Assembly: GCA_965207335.1 (NCBI GenBank)
Contig: OZ242267.1
Location: 372,001 to 436,000, forward strand
Source: G965207335 sp965207335
Lineage (GTDB): Bacteria; Pseudomonadota; Gammaproteobacteria; PS1; Pseudothioglobaceae
Reading direction: 5' to 3'
DNA length: 64,000 bases
The notes beneath the pieces are model-generated. The model saw nothing but the letters and a program-made list of their open reading frames with translations, did no database searches and was not told the DNA's origin. The translations under genes were made by a program, and so were the position numbers. Positions 17,487 through 25,796 of the stretch are shown here, piece by piece (the first letter of the stretch is position 1; the number at the start of each line of letters is the position of its first letter).

Positions 17487-18289
17487 TTACTCTAAATATT
17501 TCTTACCACTGACAATAGAATGCCCTAACTCTTTTTCAGTTGCTAATTTAGCATTACCTGCAACCTTTCCACCTCGTTTTGCTATTTGTTTATTTTTATC
17601 AAAATTATTGGGTTGTTCTTTTTTAGAAATCTCTGTGGTTACTTTTTCGCCTAGCATGGTAAAAATTAACTCTAAATCATTCCATCGCGTAAATTTTCTT
17701 TGGGGTTTTTTATGCCTTTGAGTTTTTTATACTCACTTGGGGTCATGCCAAAAGTGGCTTTTGAAATCTCGGCAGTTAAAATTGAGAATTCTTTGTTAGT
17801 GGTAATGCCTCTATCTTGCCACTCATCGGTTAAATTTTGCCTGATAGCAATACCTCTTAGGCGTTTATCAATCCAATTTTTATCATAGCCTTTTTGTTCA
17901 TATAATGCTTTCATGCGCTGTTGGGCTAATTCTGGATTTTCTATTTCATTAATTCGGTCATTGCCAACTTCTGCTAGCCACAGTTTAAAAGGTTCTGCTT
18001 TTTTACTGGGTATTGATTGGATAAGCCTAAAAATAGTTTTAACATTACCAGCAAGTGTTAATCGTTTTTTGCCAGTATTGGTTAATAATTCTAGGTGGGG
18101 ACAATTTGTCCCTAGGTAGGATTGTAGTTCTAAATCTCTTTTACGAAGTTTTTTTAAATAATCAGTTGGATTTTTGCTGTCTGTTAAAATACCTACAACA
18201 TCAATAATACCGTAATACCACTGCTCATCAAACCAAGCTCTTCTGATGTTTTTATTTTTAAAAACAATGAGTTTATTTTCTTTATTCAT
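17487..18289 (-). pseudogene. BRO-family DNA-binding protein, frameshifted
   Basis: The first 205 codons (to 17672) encode a Bro-N domain: IRRAWFDEQWYYGIIDVVGIL, then KRLTLAGNVKTIFRLIQSIPS and a conserved middle (GYDKNWIDKRLRGIAIRQNLTDEW). The frame then stops after NLRDGMI. One frame over, translation continues as WNDLELIFTMLGEKVTTEIS, then KRGGKVAGNAKLATE and a stop at 17487, which is the usual C-terminus of these proteins as I remember them. A single small indel near 17685 therefore breaks the gene. BRO proteins are phage- and mobile-element-associated; the function is unproven. Confidence 0.8.
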
Positions 18290-18500
18290 AATTTACTTTG
18301 CTTTTTTAGTAAGCATTAGTTGAAACTGCCACTGGCTCTAATGCATTTTTATTTTTTACCTTGGTCTGAATTATTTTTTCGTTTTTTGGCTCAATTTTAG
18401 CTGTTTCTTTAACTTTAAAAAATCAAAGAGGGTTAGTATCACTTGATTTTCCTTTGATTTTTATTTATTGATTTTATGCATAAAGAATTTTATTATACAT
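18290..18500 (-). other. Non-coding stretch with a possible gene remnant
   Basis: On the minus strand a short open stretch (bases ~18315-18420) would read ETAKIEPKNEKIIQTKVKN and end at a stop just before the BRO start. An in-frame stop interrupts it further upstream. It may be the end of a decayed gene, but I recognise nothing in it. The rest has no supported feature. Confidence 0.2.
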
Positions 18501-18520
18501 AGAGACCTTTGCATAAACAT
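18500..18520. mobile_element. Solitary MITE-type terminus
   Basis: AGAGACCTTTGCATAAACAT matches the terminal repeat of the two MITE-like elements at 10340 and 14581. No matching second end is seen before the REP-like region that follows, so this is a one-ended remnant. Confidence 0.45.
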
Positions 18521-18546
18521 TAATTAATACTGTGTTTATTCCAACT

Positions 18547-18751
18547 CGTCATTATAAGCATTGTTTTTTAGTGTGTGGCAATCTCACGCCTTTTACAAGT
18601 CTCGCAATTACGGTGTAATTTATCAAGTCTCGCAATGACGGTGGGTATAATTCTAATTCGTCATTGTGAACACTGTTATAACAAGCCTTGCCTGTTATGA
18701 TTTGCAAGAAAAAAGTAAGCGAAGTTTACTACTTTTGTGACAATCTCATCC
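18547..18751. repeat. REP-like palindromic elements downstream of the DGR cassette
   Basis: A unit starting CGTCATTATAAGCATTG and containing GTGTGTGGCAATCTCACGCC ends in CTCGCAATTACGGTG and CTCGCAATGACGGTG, so its outer arms are reverse complements. A second half-unit (CGTCATTGTGAACACTG ... GACAATCTCATCC) follows to 18751. The same family lies at 24101-24309 on the other side of the cassette. Confidence 0.65.
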
Positions 18752-18774
18752 TACAAAAAAAATAAAAATAAAAA

Positions 18775-19317
18775 TCACTCTCCAGAACGCACTAACCTAA
18801 CTCTGTCAGAATCGCTGCGATTGTCATTGCTATCGTTGATATTGCTATCGTAGCCATCGTAGAAATGCAGTCGCCACGCTCTAGATGGATCTTCAGCAGC
18901 AGGCGATGACGACCAATAGTATAAGGAAGATGTACTAGGAAAAATAACTTCATTTATACTAGGGTTATAACGATTGTAAGCTACAATACTTCTTAATTCT
19001 TTAATATTAGGCAGGCGCCAATCACTATAATTTGCATCAACTTCATTTGCACCTTGTGCTAAGGCATTTTGCCAATTATATGTGCTTGTCGTACCTGTGC
19101 AATTATCGTCTAATAAATTGTTAGTCGTGCTGTTATTATTCCATGTTTGTCCTTGACTACAAACCTTCCACATTAGCTCTGTTTGATTATCAGTTACCGT
19201 GCCATCATTATGGACAGTATAACGACTATTAGGATGTTCATCGGTAATATAGCTTTTAACAACTGCATAACTATTTAATGTTATTAGTATCAATATTGTT
19301 GCTATTGTTTTATTCAT
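18775..19317 (-). CDS. DUF1566 (Lcl C-terminal) protein, second DGR target
   Basis: This 180-residue exported protein has a short signal peptide (MNKTIATILILITLNSYA) and a single DUF1566 domain: TVTDNQTELMWKVCSQGQTW, DWRLPNIKELRSIV and SLYYWSSSP. The last ~45 residues match the C-terminus of the FN3 lipoprotein only at scaffold positions (AW.LHF, DRVRLVRSGE) and differ at the positions between, which is the pattern of a DGR variable region on a C-type-lectin-like fold. Its ATG overlaps the avd stop by eight bases, so the genes are coupled. Confidence 0.82.
   Translation of the reverse strand: MNKTIATILILITLNSYAVVKSYITDEHPNSRYTVHNDGTVTDNQTELMWKVCSQGQTWNNNSTTNNLLDDNCTGTTSTYNWQNALAQGANEVDANYSDWRLPNIKELRSIVAYNRYNPSINEVIFPSTSSLYYWSSSPAAEDPSRAWRLHFYDGYDSNINDSNDNRSDSDRVRLVRSGE
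18778..18915 (-). other. DGR variable region VR2 with 3' conserved IMH-like segment
   Basis: The coding strand shares with VR1 an exact 3' block (CAGAGTTAGGTTAGTGCG onward, through the stop into the AT-rich tail), a candidate initiation-of-mutagenic-homing site. Upstream of it, codons differ from VR1 mostly at positions 1 and 2 while ending in C or T (TAC, GAT, AGC, AAT, ATC, AAC, CGC), as expected if the template carries AAC/AAT codons. VR2 has four more codons than VR1. Confidence 0.65.
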
Positions 19318-19738
19318 AAGTATTGCTCCTTGTATATATATTGGGAATAAATAATTGTCTTAATTTGCGTTGTTTTAAACGATTATGCACATAACCCTGT
19401 TCAGATACAAAAATATAAGCCTGTGCATTATTTTGTAATTGTTTGAGATAAGTATTAAGATGTTTGATATGGTGTTGTACTTGGGTAATATTAGCAAGCC
19501 CTATTTTTATTTTTAAAACCTCACTAAATTGATGGGCTTTTTTAATACTAGATTTACGACTATTAACATTATTAATTGCATACGAAATTGCTATTAGCAA
19601 ATCATAAGCAGTTTTACGCATTTCACTACCTAGTGTATATTTATGGTAGCGAGGAAACACTTTAACTGCTTTTTCTATTGCGACCACTAACTGCGTCGCA
19701 TCGCGATAAATAGGAAACTTGTTTTTATAATTATTCAT
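19310..19738 (-). CDS. avd: DGR accessory variability determinant (Avd), four-helix bundle
   Basis: This 142-residue basic helical protein matches the bacterial Avd family: a long first helix, then KVFPRYHKYTLGSEMRKTAY, the family hallmark of FPR plus a TLG turn, then helices around DLLIAISYAINN and EVLKIKIGLANITQVQHHIK. In characterised DGRs Avd forms a pentamer that binds the reverse transcriptase and template RNA. The start MNNYKNKFP is preferred; the frame opens 27 bases earlier inside the preceding gene's end. The relative S23/23S-intervening-sequence protein fold is an alternative, but position between two variable-region genes favours Avd. Confidence 0.85.
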   Translation of the reverse strand: MNNYKNKFPIYRDATQLVVAIEKAVKVFPRYHKYTLGSEMRKTAYDLLIAISYAINNVNSRKSSIKKAHQFSEVLKIKIGLANITQVQHHIKHLNTYLKQLQNNAQAYIFVSEQGYVHNRLKQRKLRQLFIPNIYTRSNTYE

Positions 19739-19761
19739 ATTTGTATAATAAAAAATAAAAA

Positions 19762-22041
19762 TCACTCTCCAGAACGCACTAACCTAACTCTGCCAGAACC
19801 GTCGCGATCGTCAAGGTAATCGTCGCCATAGTCGAAATGCAGCTGCCACGCGTTAGATGAAAAGGTAGCATAAGGCGATGACGACCAATAGTATAAGCTA
19901 GTAGTATTAGGAAAATAATTAGTATCAATAGCTGGGTTATTAGCAGGGTTTTTGCTATCTAAATTGGCTATGCTATAGAGTTCGTTAATAGTTGGCACTT
20001 TCCAGTTATTAAAACCGCATAAGGATTCGGTATTACTACCATTAATTAAAGTATTCCAGTCGTCGTAATATGTGCCTTCTCTACTGCTATGATCTCTACC
20101 TATTGCTGTTAAACCGCCCCAACGATAGGTATTATCTTTGTGATGAATATTGTAATTAGTGTCGCCTATTGTAGTAGTGCCGTCATTAGTTTTAACTTCC
20201 CAAACTAAGCCTGTGTTATTATCTTTAACACACGACCAACTACTAGCTGAGGATGACAAGGTATTGCCATTACTATCTAATTTGCTAAAATCAAAACCAC
20301 CATGTCCAGCACCTACTTTACTAAGTGTGCCTGTTGATGCTTGTGCATCTCTACCTTGATGGCAGTCTTGTAAAATAGTTGGTGAGGTATCTGATATATT
20401 ACTGGTACAAGAGCTGTTATTACCACTAGAATAATCACCACCAAAAGTAATACCTGTATCATTTGACGATTGTATGTTAGATTGTGTTCTAGCACTAACT
20501 ACATTAGAATAACCAGAACAACTACTACTACAAGCTTTGAGCCAGTAATAATATAGAGTATTTGTAATTAGTCCAGTATCCGTATAACTTTCAGTAGTTG
20601 GATTTGGATTGGTAATTTTTGTGCTTGAAGCACTAATATTATTGGTTGCACGATAGACCTCATAATCACTCGCACCTAAAACTGCTGGCCATTCAAGATT
20701 TATTTGGCTAGTACTTTGTACAGTAGCAGTTGGTGCTGATGGGGCATTTAACAGTGTTATTGCACTTACTGCTTGTGAAACAGCAGAGCAACTATTAATA
20801 TCATTACTAACACAAGCCCTTAGAGTATAAGAATATGAAGTATTTGCACTTAGCCCTGTATTATTATAAGTTAAATTGCTATCGCCATAAATCTCATTAC
20901 TATTGTTATAAAGGCGATAATAACTTGCCCCTGAAACTGCTGGCCAAGCAAGATTTATTTGGCTAGCACTTTGTACAGTAGCAGTTGGTGCTGATGGGGC
21001 ATTTAACAGTGTTATTGCACTTACTGCTTGTGAAACAGCAGAGCAACTATTAATATCATTACTAACACAAGCCCTTAGAGTATAAGAATATGAAGTATTT
21101 GCACTTAGCCCTGTATTATTATAAGTTAAATTGCTATCGCCATAAATCTCATTACTATTGTTATAAAGGCGATAATAATTTGCCCCTGAAACTGCTGACC
21201 ATGCAAGATTGATTTGGCTAGCACTTTGTACAGTAGCAGTTGGTGCTGATGGTACTGGTGGGATATTGAACTGTGTTGTTGCATTTACTGCTTGTGAAAC
21301 AGCAGAACAACTATTAATATCATTACTAACACAAGCCCTTAGAGTATAAGAATATGAAGTATTTGCACTTAGCCCTGTATTATTATAAGTTAAATTGCTA
21401 TCGCCATAAATCTCACTACTATTGTTATAAAGGCGATAATAATTTGCCCCTGAAACTGCTGACCATGCAAGATTGATTTGGCTAGCACTTTGTACAGTAG
21501 CAGTTGGTGCTGATGGTACTGGTGGGATATTGAACTGTGTTGTTGCATTTACTGCTTGTGAAACAGCAGAACAACTATTAATATCATTACTAACACAAGC
21601 CCTTAGAGTATAAGAATATGAAGTATTTGCACTTAGCCCTGTATTATTATAAGTTAAATTGCTATCGCCATAAATCTCACTACTATTGTTATAAAGGCGA
21701 TAATAACTTGCCCCTGAAACTGCTGACCATGAAAGATTTATTTGGCTAGCACTTTGTACAGTAGCAGTTGGTGCTGATGGGGCATTTAACAGTGTTATTG
21801 CATTTACTGCTAGTGAAACAGCAGAACAACTATTAATATCATTACTAACACAAGCACTTAGAGTATAAGAATATGAAGTATTTGCACTTAGCCCTGTATT
21901 ATTATAAGTTAAATTGCTATCGCCATAAATCTCATTACTATTGTTATAAAGGCGATAATAACTTGCCCCTGAAACTGCTGGCCAAGCAAGATTGATTTGG
22001 CTAGCACTTTGTACAGTAGCAAGTTGGTGCTGATGGGGCAT
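19762..22041 (-). CDS. FN3-repeat/DUF1566 DGR target, C-terminal part of a frameshifted lipoprotein
   Basis: This frame holds about five complete fibronectin-III-like repeats (each ~90 residues, from PTATVQSASQINL to the next), a diverged sixth (GASDYEVYRATNN), a glycine/serine linker (SSNDTGITFGGDY) and a DUF1566 domain (NNTGLVWEVKTNDGT, NNWKVPTINELYSI, SLYYWSSSPYA) ending VRLVRSGE. It is the display tip of the lipoprotein that begins at 23975. An extra A near 22021 separates it from the preceding frame. The true start is not the apparent ATG at 22041, which lies in a repeat in the wrong frame. Confidence 0.8.
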   Translation of the reverse strand: MPHQHQLATVQSASQINLAWPAVSGASYYRLYNNSNEIYGDSNLTYNNTGLSANTSYSYTLSACVSNDINSCSAVSLAVNAITLLNAPSAPTATVQSASQINLSWSAVSGASYYRLYNNSSEIYGDSNLTYNNTGLSANTSYSYTLRACVSNDINSCSAVSQAVNATTQFNIPPVPSAPTATVQSASQINLAWSAVSGANYYRLYNNSSEIYGDSNLTYNNTGLSANTSYSYTLRACVSNDINSCSAVSQAVNATTQFNIPPVPSAPTATVQSASQINLAWSAVSGANYYRLYNNSNEIYGDSNLTYNNTGLSANTSYSYTLRACVSNDINSCSAVSQAVSAITLLNAPSAPTATVQSASQINLAWPAVSGASYYRLYNNSNEIYGDSNLTYNNTGLSANTSYSYTLRACVSNDINSCSAVSQAVSAITLLNAPSAPTATVQSTSQINLEWPAVLGASDYEVYRATNNISASSTKITNPNPTTESYTDTGLITNTLYYYWLKACSSSCSGYSNVVSARTQSNIQSSNDTGITFGGDYSSGNNSSCTSNISDTSPTILQDCHQGRDAQASTGTLSKVGAGHGGFDFSKLDSNGNTLSSSASSWSCVKDNNTGLVWEVKTNDGTTTIGDTNYNIHHKDNTYRWGGLTAIGRDHSSREGTYYDDWNTLINGSNTESLCGFNNWKVPTINELYSIANLDSKNPANNPAIDTNYFPNTTSLYYWSSSPYATFSSNAWQLHFDYGDDYLDDRDGSGRVRLVRSGE
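19765..19900 (-). other. DGR variable region VR1 with 3' conserved IMH-like segment
   Basis: This is the C-terminal coding block of the FN3 lipoprotein. Scaffold codons (TGG TCG TCA TCG CCT; GCG TGG; CTG CAT TTC; AGA GTT AGG) match VR2 exactly, and the interspersed codons differ (CAG, GAC, TAT, GAC, TAC, CTT, GAC against CGA, TAC, GAT, TAC, AGC, AAT, ATC). The block is visibly richer in G and C than its surroundings. The matching template repeat is not in this window. Confidence 0.65.
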
Positions 22042-23870
22042 TTAACAGTGTTATTGCATTTACTGCTTGTGAAACAGCAGAACAACTATTAATATCATTA
22101 CTAACACAAGCACTTAGAGTATAAGAATATGAAGTATTTGCACTTAGCCCTGTATTATTATAAGTTAAATTGCTATCGCCATAAATCTCATTACTATTGT
22201 TATAAAGGCGATAATAACTTGCCCCTGAAACTGCTGGTATAAGAATATGAAGCAAGATTGATTTGGCTAGCACTTTGTACAGTAGCAGTTGGTGCTGATG
22301 GGGCATTTAACAGTGTTATTGCATTTACTGCTTGTGAAACAGCAGAACAACTATTAATATCATTACTAACACAAGCCCTTAGAGTATAAGAATATGAAGT
22401 ATTTGCACTTAGCCCTGTATTATTATAAGTTAAATTGCTATCGCCATAAATCTCATTACTATTGTTATAAAGGCGATAATAATTTGCCCCTGAAACTGCT
22501 GACCATGCAAGATTGATTTGGCTAGCACTTTGTACAGTAGCAGTTGGTGCTGATGGTACTGGTGGGATATTGAACTGTGTTGTTGCATTTACTGCTTGTG
22601 AAACAGCAGAACAACTATTAATATCATTACTAACACAAGCCCTTAGAGTATAAGAATATGAAGTATTTGCACTTAGCCCTGTATTATTATAAGTTAAATT
22701 GCTATCGCCATAAATCTCATTACTATTGTTATAAAGGCGATAATAATTTGCCCCTGAAACTGCTGACCATGCAAGATTGATTTGGCTAGCACTTTGTACA
22801 GTAGCAGTTGGTGCTGATGGTACTGGTGGGATATTGAACTGTGTTGTTGCATTTACTGCTTGTGAAACAGCAGAACAACTATTAATATCATTACTAACAC
22901 AAGCCCTTAGAGTATAAGAATATGAAGTATTTGCACTTAGCCCTGTATTATTATAAGTTAAATTGCTATCGCCATAAATCTCACTACTATTGTTATAAAG
23001 GCGATAATAACTTGCCCCTGAAACTGCTGACCATGCAAGATTGATTTGGCTAGCACTTTGTACAGTAGCAGTTGGTGCTGATGGTACTGGTGGGATATTG
23101 AACTGTGTTGTTGCATTTACTGCTAGTGAAACAGCAGAACAACTATTAATATCATTACTAACACAAGCACTTAGAGTATAAGAATATGAAGTATTTGCAC
23201 TTAGCCCTGTATTATTATAAGTTAAATTGCTATCGCCATAAATCTCATTACTATTGTTATAAAGACGATAATAACTTGCCCCTGAAACTGCTGACCATGC
23301 AAGATTGATTTGGCTAGCACTTTGTACAGTAGCAGTTGGTGCTGATGGGGCATTTAACAGTGTTGTTGCACTTACTGCTAGTGAAACAGCAGAACAACTA
23401 TTAATATCATTACTAACACAAGCCCTTAGAGTATAAGAATATGAAGTATTTGCACTTAGCCCTGTATTATTATAAGTTAAATTGCCACCGCCATAAATCT
23501 CATTACTATTGTTATAAAGGCGATAATAATTTGCCCCTGAAACTGCTGACCATGCAAGATTGATTTGGCTAGCACTTTGTACAGTAGCAGTTGGTGCTGA
23601 TGGTACTGGTGGGATATTGAACTGTGTTGTTGCATTTACTGCTTGTGAAACAGCAGAACAACTATTAATATCATTACTAACACAAGCCCTTAGAGTATAA
23701 GAATATGAAGTATTTGCACTTAGCCCTGTATTATTATAAGTTAAATTGCTATCGCCATAAATCTCATTACTATTGTTATAAAGGCGATAATAATTTGCCC
23801 CTGAAACTGCTGACCATGCAAGATTGATTTGGCTAGCACTTTGTACAGTAGCAGTTGGTGCTGATGGTGC
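20700..23870 (-). repeat. Array of ~270-bp repeats encoding FN3-like domains
   Basis: Twelve near-identical units plus one diverged unit encode the same ~90-residue domain: ATVQSASQINLAW, YYRLYNNSNEIYGDSNLTY, GLSANTSYSYTL, ACVSNDINSCSAVS. Variation is confined to a few switches (NYY/SYY, SNE/SSE, RAC/SAC, linker QFNIPPVP or LLNAP). Two lesions lie inside: 22238-22251, where 14 bases replace four, and one extra A near 22021. Removing 11 bases gives one frame of 1401 codons from 23975 to 19762. Confidence 0.9.
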
Positions 23871-23975
23871 TGATAATGTTTCTATAGTTTGAGAAGTATC
23901 ATCCCTATCCCAACCTCCACCGCCACAAGCACTTAATAACAATGACACAGCAAACAATGCTAATATTTTTTTCAT
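22200..23975 (-). CDS. FN3-repeat lipoprotein, N-terminal part
   Basis: The start MKKILALFAVSLLLSACGGG is a lipoprotein signal with lipobox LLSAC, so the mature protein is lipid-anchored, probably on the outer membrane. After a short linker come six complete FN3-like repeats and the start of a seventh, then the frame is lost at 22238-22251. With the two lesions repaired the protein would be ~1400 residues: anchor, 13-repeat stalk, DUF1566 variable tip. In the sequence as given it would be truncated without the tip. Whether the break is real, phase-variable or an assembly error cannot be told. Confidence 0.85.
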   Translation of the reverse strand: MKKILALFAVSLLLSACGGGGWDRDDTSQTIETLSAPSAPTATVQSASQINLAWSAVSGANYYRLYNNSNEIYGDSNLTYNNTGLSANTSYSYTLRACVSNDINSCSAVSQAVNATTQFNIPPVPSAPTATVQSASQINLAWSAVSGANYYRLYNNSNEIYGGGNLTYNNTGLSANTSYSYTLRACVSNDINSCSAVSLAVSATTLLNAPSAPTATVQSASQINLAWSAVSGASYYRLYNNSNEIYGDSNLTYNNTGLSANTSYSYTLSACVSNDINSCSAVSLAVNATTQFNIPPVPSAPTATVQSASQINLAWSAVSGASYYRLYNNSSEIYGDSNLTYNNTGLSANTSYSYTLRACVSNDINSCSAVSQAVNATTQFNIPPVPSAPTATVQSASQINLAWSAVSGANYYRLYNNSNEIYGDSNLTYNNTGLSANTSYSYTLRACVSNDINSCSAVSQAVNATTQFNIPPVPSAPTATVQSASQINLAWSAVSGANYYRLYNNSNEIYGDSNLTYNNTGLSANTSYSYTLRACVSNDINSCSAVSQAVNAITLLNAPSAPTATVQSASQINLASYSYTSSFRGKLLSPL

Positions 23976-24100
23976 AATTATGCCTTAATTCAATAAAAAT
24001 TTACCTTTATTTTAGACATTTACTATGTAAAGTCAAGTTTTTTTATAAAGAATAATTATAATAATTAATGCTTGTATATTTCTTATTTTTTGTGCTTGTA

Positions 24101-24309
24101 GGATGAGATTGCCACGCCTTTATCAAGGCTCGCAATGACGGTGAGTGTAATTCTAACTTGTTATTGTAGGTACTTTTTTATATCGTCATTGCGAACACTG
24201 CTTTTTAGTGTGTGGCAATCTCACGCCTTTTTACAAAGTCTCGCAATGACAGTGGGTATAATTCTAATTCTTTATTGTGGGTACTTTTTTTATATCGTCA
24301 TTGTATAAA
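24101..24309. repeat. REP-like palindromic elements upstream of the FN3 lipoprotein
   Basis: One full unit runs from CGTCATTGCGAACACTG (24184) through GTGTGGCAATCTCACGCC to CTCGCAATGAC (24251). A half-unit precedes it (GATGAGATTGCCACGCC ... CGCAATGACGGTGAG) and a half follows (TATCGTCATTG). The arms are reverse complements, so the units can fold as long hairpins. The rest of the gap 23976-24386 holds no gene. Confidence 0.65.
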
Positions 24310-24386
24310 AATTACTTTTTTTATGAAATACAAATGATATTTATTGTGTATAATAAGTTTCACTAAATTTAGCTATTACATTCTTT

Positions 24387-24980
24387 ATGAAACAGCAAAA
24401 AACAGCAAGAAAAACTTATAACTACCAAAAAATAAGCAAAATACGAAATATGCTTGCAATACTTTTATTGACACTTGGATTGCTATTAACAAATATTGCA
24501 TCTGCAGCTTCTGCACAAGAAATTGACATAAAAGTTGATGCCACTATAGAAAATTTTAAAGATAAAATATTAGGTGGTAATGGTTTTTTACAAAAAGCAA
24601 GTGGAGTGTTGGTCTTCCCAGAAGTGATTAAGGCAGGTTTTGTTTTTGGTGGTGAATACGGCGAAGGTGCTTTATTAGTTGACGGCAAAAATATTGCTTA
24701 CTATAATATTACAAGTGCATCAGTAGGTTTTCAATTTGGGATACAATCTAAATCAGTTGTCTTGGTATTTTTGAGCAAAAAAGCCTTAGAAGATTTTAGA
24801 ACAAGCAATGGTTGGGAGGCTGGTATTGATGGCTCAGTAGCATTGCTTGAATGGGGTGCTGGCAAGGATATAAACTCTATTAATGTTGATAAACCTATTG
24901 TTGGATTTATTTTAAACAATAAAGGCCTAATGTATAACCTGACTATTGAAGGCTCAAAGTTTACAAAAATTACCCGTTAG
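24387..24980 (+). CDS. SYLF-domain (YSC84-like) exported protein
   Basis: This 197-residue protein carries a hydrophobic export signal (LAILLLTLGLLLTNIASA) after a basic N-terminus, then a SYLF/DUF500 domain: ASGVLVFPEVIKAGFVFGGE, GEGALLVDGKNIAYYNITSA, VGFQFGIQSKSVVLVF and the closing SVALLEWGAGKDI. The eukaryotic relatives bind phosphoinositides; the bacterial role is unknown. A start at codon 22 (24450) would place the signal at the very N-terminus and is possible. It stands alone and converges on the next gene. Confidence 0.82.
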   Translation: MKQQKTARKTYNYQKISKIRNMLAILLLTLGLLLTNIASAASAQEIDIKVDATIENFKDKILGGNGFLQKASGVLVFPEVIKAGFVFGGEYGEGALLVDGKNIAYYNITSASVGFQFGIQSKSVVLVFLSKKALEDFRTSNGWEAGIDGSVALLEWGAGKDINSINVDKPIVGFILNNKGLMYNLTIEGSKFTKITR

Positions 24981-25014
24981 TTTACTTATCTTAATGTTTA
25001 TTAAATATAAATAG

Positions 25015-25710
25015 CTAAAATTTAAAAGATAATCCTAAAGCAACAACAGGATACCATTTAATATCATTTAGCTCATTGTGCAATTTAAGGCGCTCTATTT
25101 CAACATCTCTAACTAATTCAGTACATACTATTGTAGGTAAATTACAATGACTAGTTGTTAACTCTGCATCATAGCTTGTATATAGTGTACCAATATCAAA
25201 TGCAAATGCAAATCCTGTGCCAAAAATACCATCACCATTAGGAGATGAACCACCACCAATGCCTATATATGGTGCAAATTTTTTAAAATCAATACCGCCA
25301 CTAACATCACCAATATCGGTAGCACTATAATGATTACCACCAAATGTGTAACTAGCACTTGAAATAGGTTTAGCGGTAATATCAAAACTATCACCGCTAT
25401 AATATATTCCAGCACTTACACGAAAAATACTAGCACCAGGATAATAGTCATAAATAACTCCAAAGTTTTTTAATTTTAAATTAGCATCATACTCAACATC
25501 TGTCTTGTCTATTATAATTTCTCTATTCCAAGCATTAAGGTTTAAACGAATATCAGAAGACTCGCTTAAAGAATGCAAATAATCTATACCCAATCCTAGC
25601 GTACTAACTTTAAGTGTTATATTATTTTTATCAATTTCTGAAAAAACTTGATTAATCAAGCCAAATAATAAAAAAAATGTTAGTAATATAGCGGATATTT
25701 TATGTTTCAT
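25015..25710 (-). CDS. Outer-membrane beta-barrel protein
   Basis: This ~231-residue protein has a signal peptide (MKHKISAILLTFFLLFGLIN, cleaved near VFS-EI), then alternating hydrophobic/polar strands, and ends in an aromatic residue (ALGLSFKF), the usual BAM recognition end. The segment KFAPYIGIGGGSSPNGDGIFG is typical of small barrels described only as outer-membrane proteins. The frame opens four codons earlier. Ligand or role cannot be inferred. Confidence 0.7.
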   Translation of the reverse strand: MKHKISAILLTFFLLFGLINQVFSEIDKNNITLKVSTLGLGIDYLHSLSESSDIRLNLNAWNREIIIDKTDVEYDANLKLKNFGVIYDYYPGASIFRVSAGIYYSGDSFDITAKPISSASYTFGGNHYSATDIGDVSGGIDFKKFAPYIGIGGGSSPNGDGIFGTGFAFAFDIGTLYTSYDAELTTSHCNLPTIVCTELVRDVEIERLKLHNELNDIKWYPVVALGLSFKF

Positions 25711-25796
25711 TGTATTTACCATAAAATTAAAATAAGTAATTCTACTATTATATTTATGTGTATAGTTTTATACTATACTATTTTGCATAATTATAA

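Noticed and set aside
17312..17512. Open frame with repeated peptide over the 60-base tandem
   Set aside because: It exists only because 60 is divisible by three. There is no ribosome site, and the units match non-coding palindromes elsewhere.
20700..23870. FN3 array considered as a CRISPR or satellite repeat
   Set aside because: The units encode a consistent beta-sandwich domain in a protein with a lipoprotein signal.
17487..24309. A prophage around the BRO and DGR genes
   Set aside because: No integrase, capsid, terminase or lysis genes are present. The BRO gene alone is insufficient.
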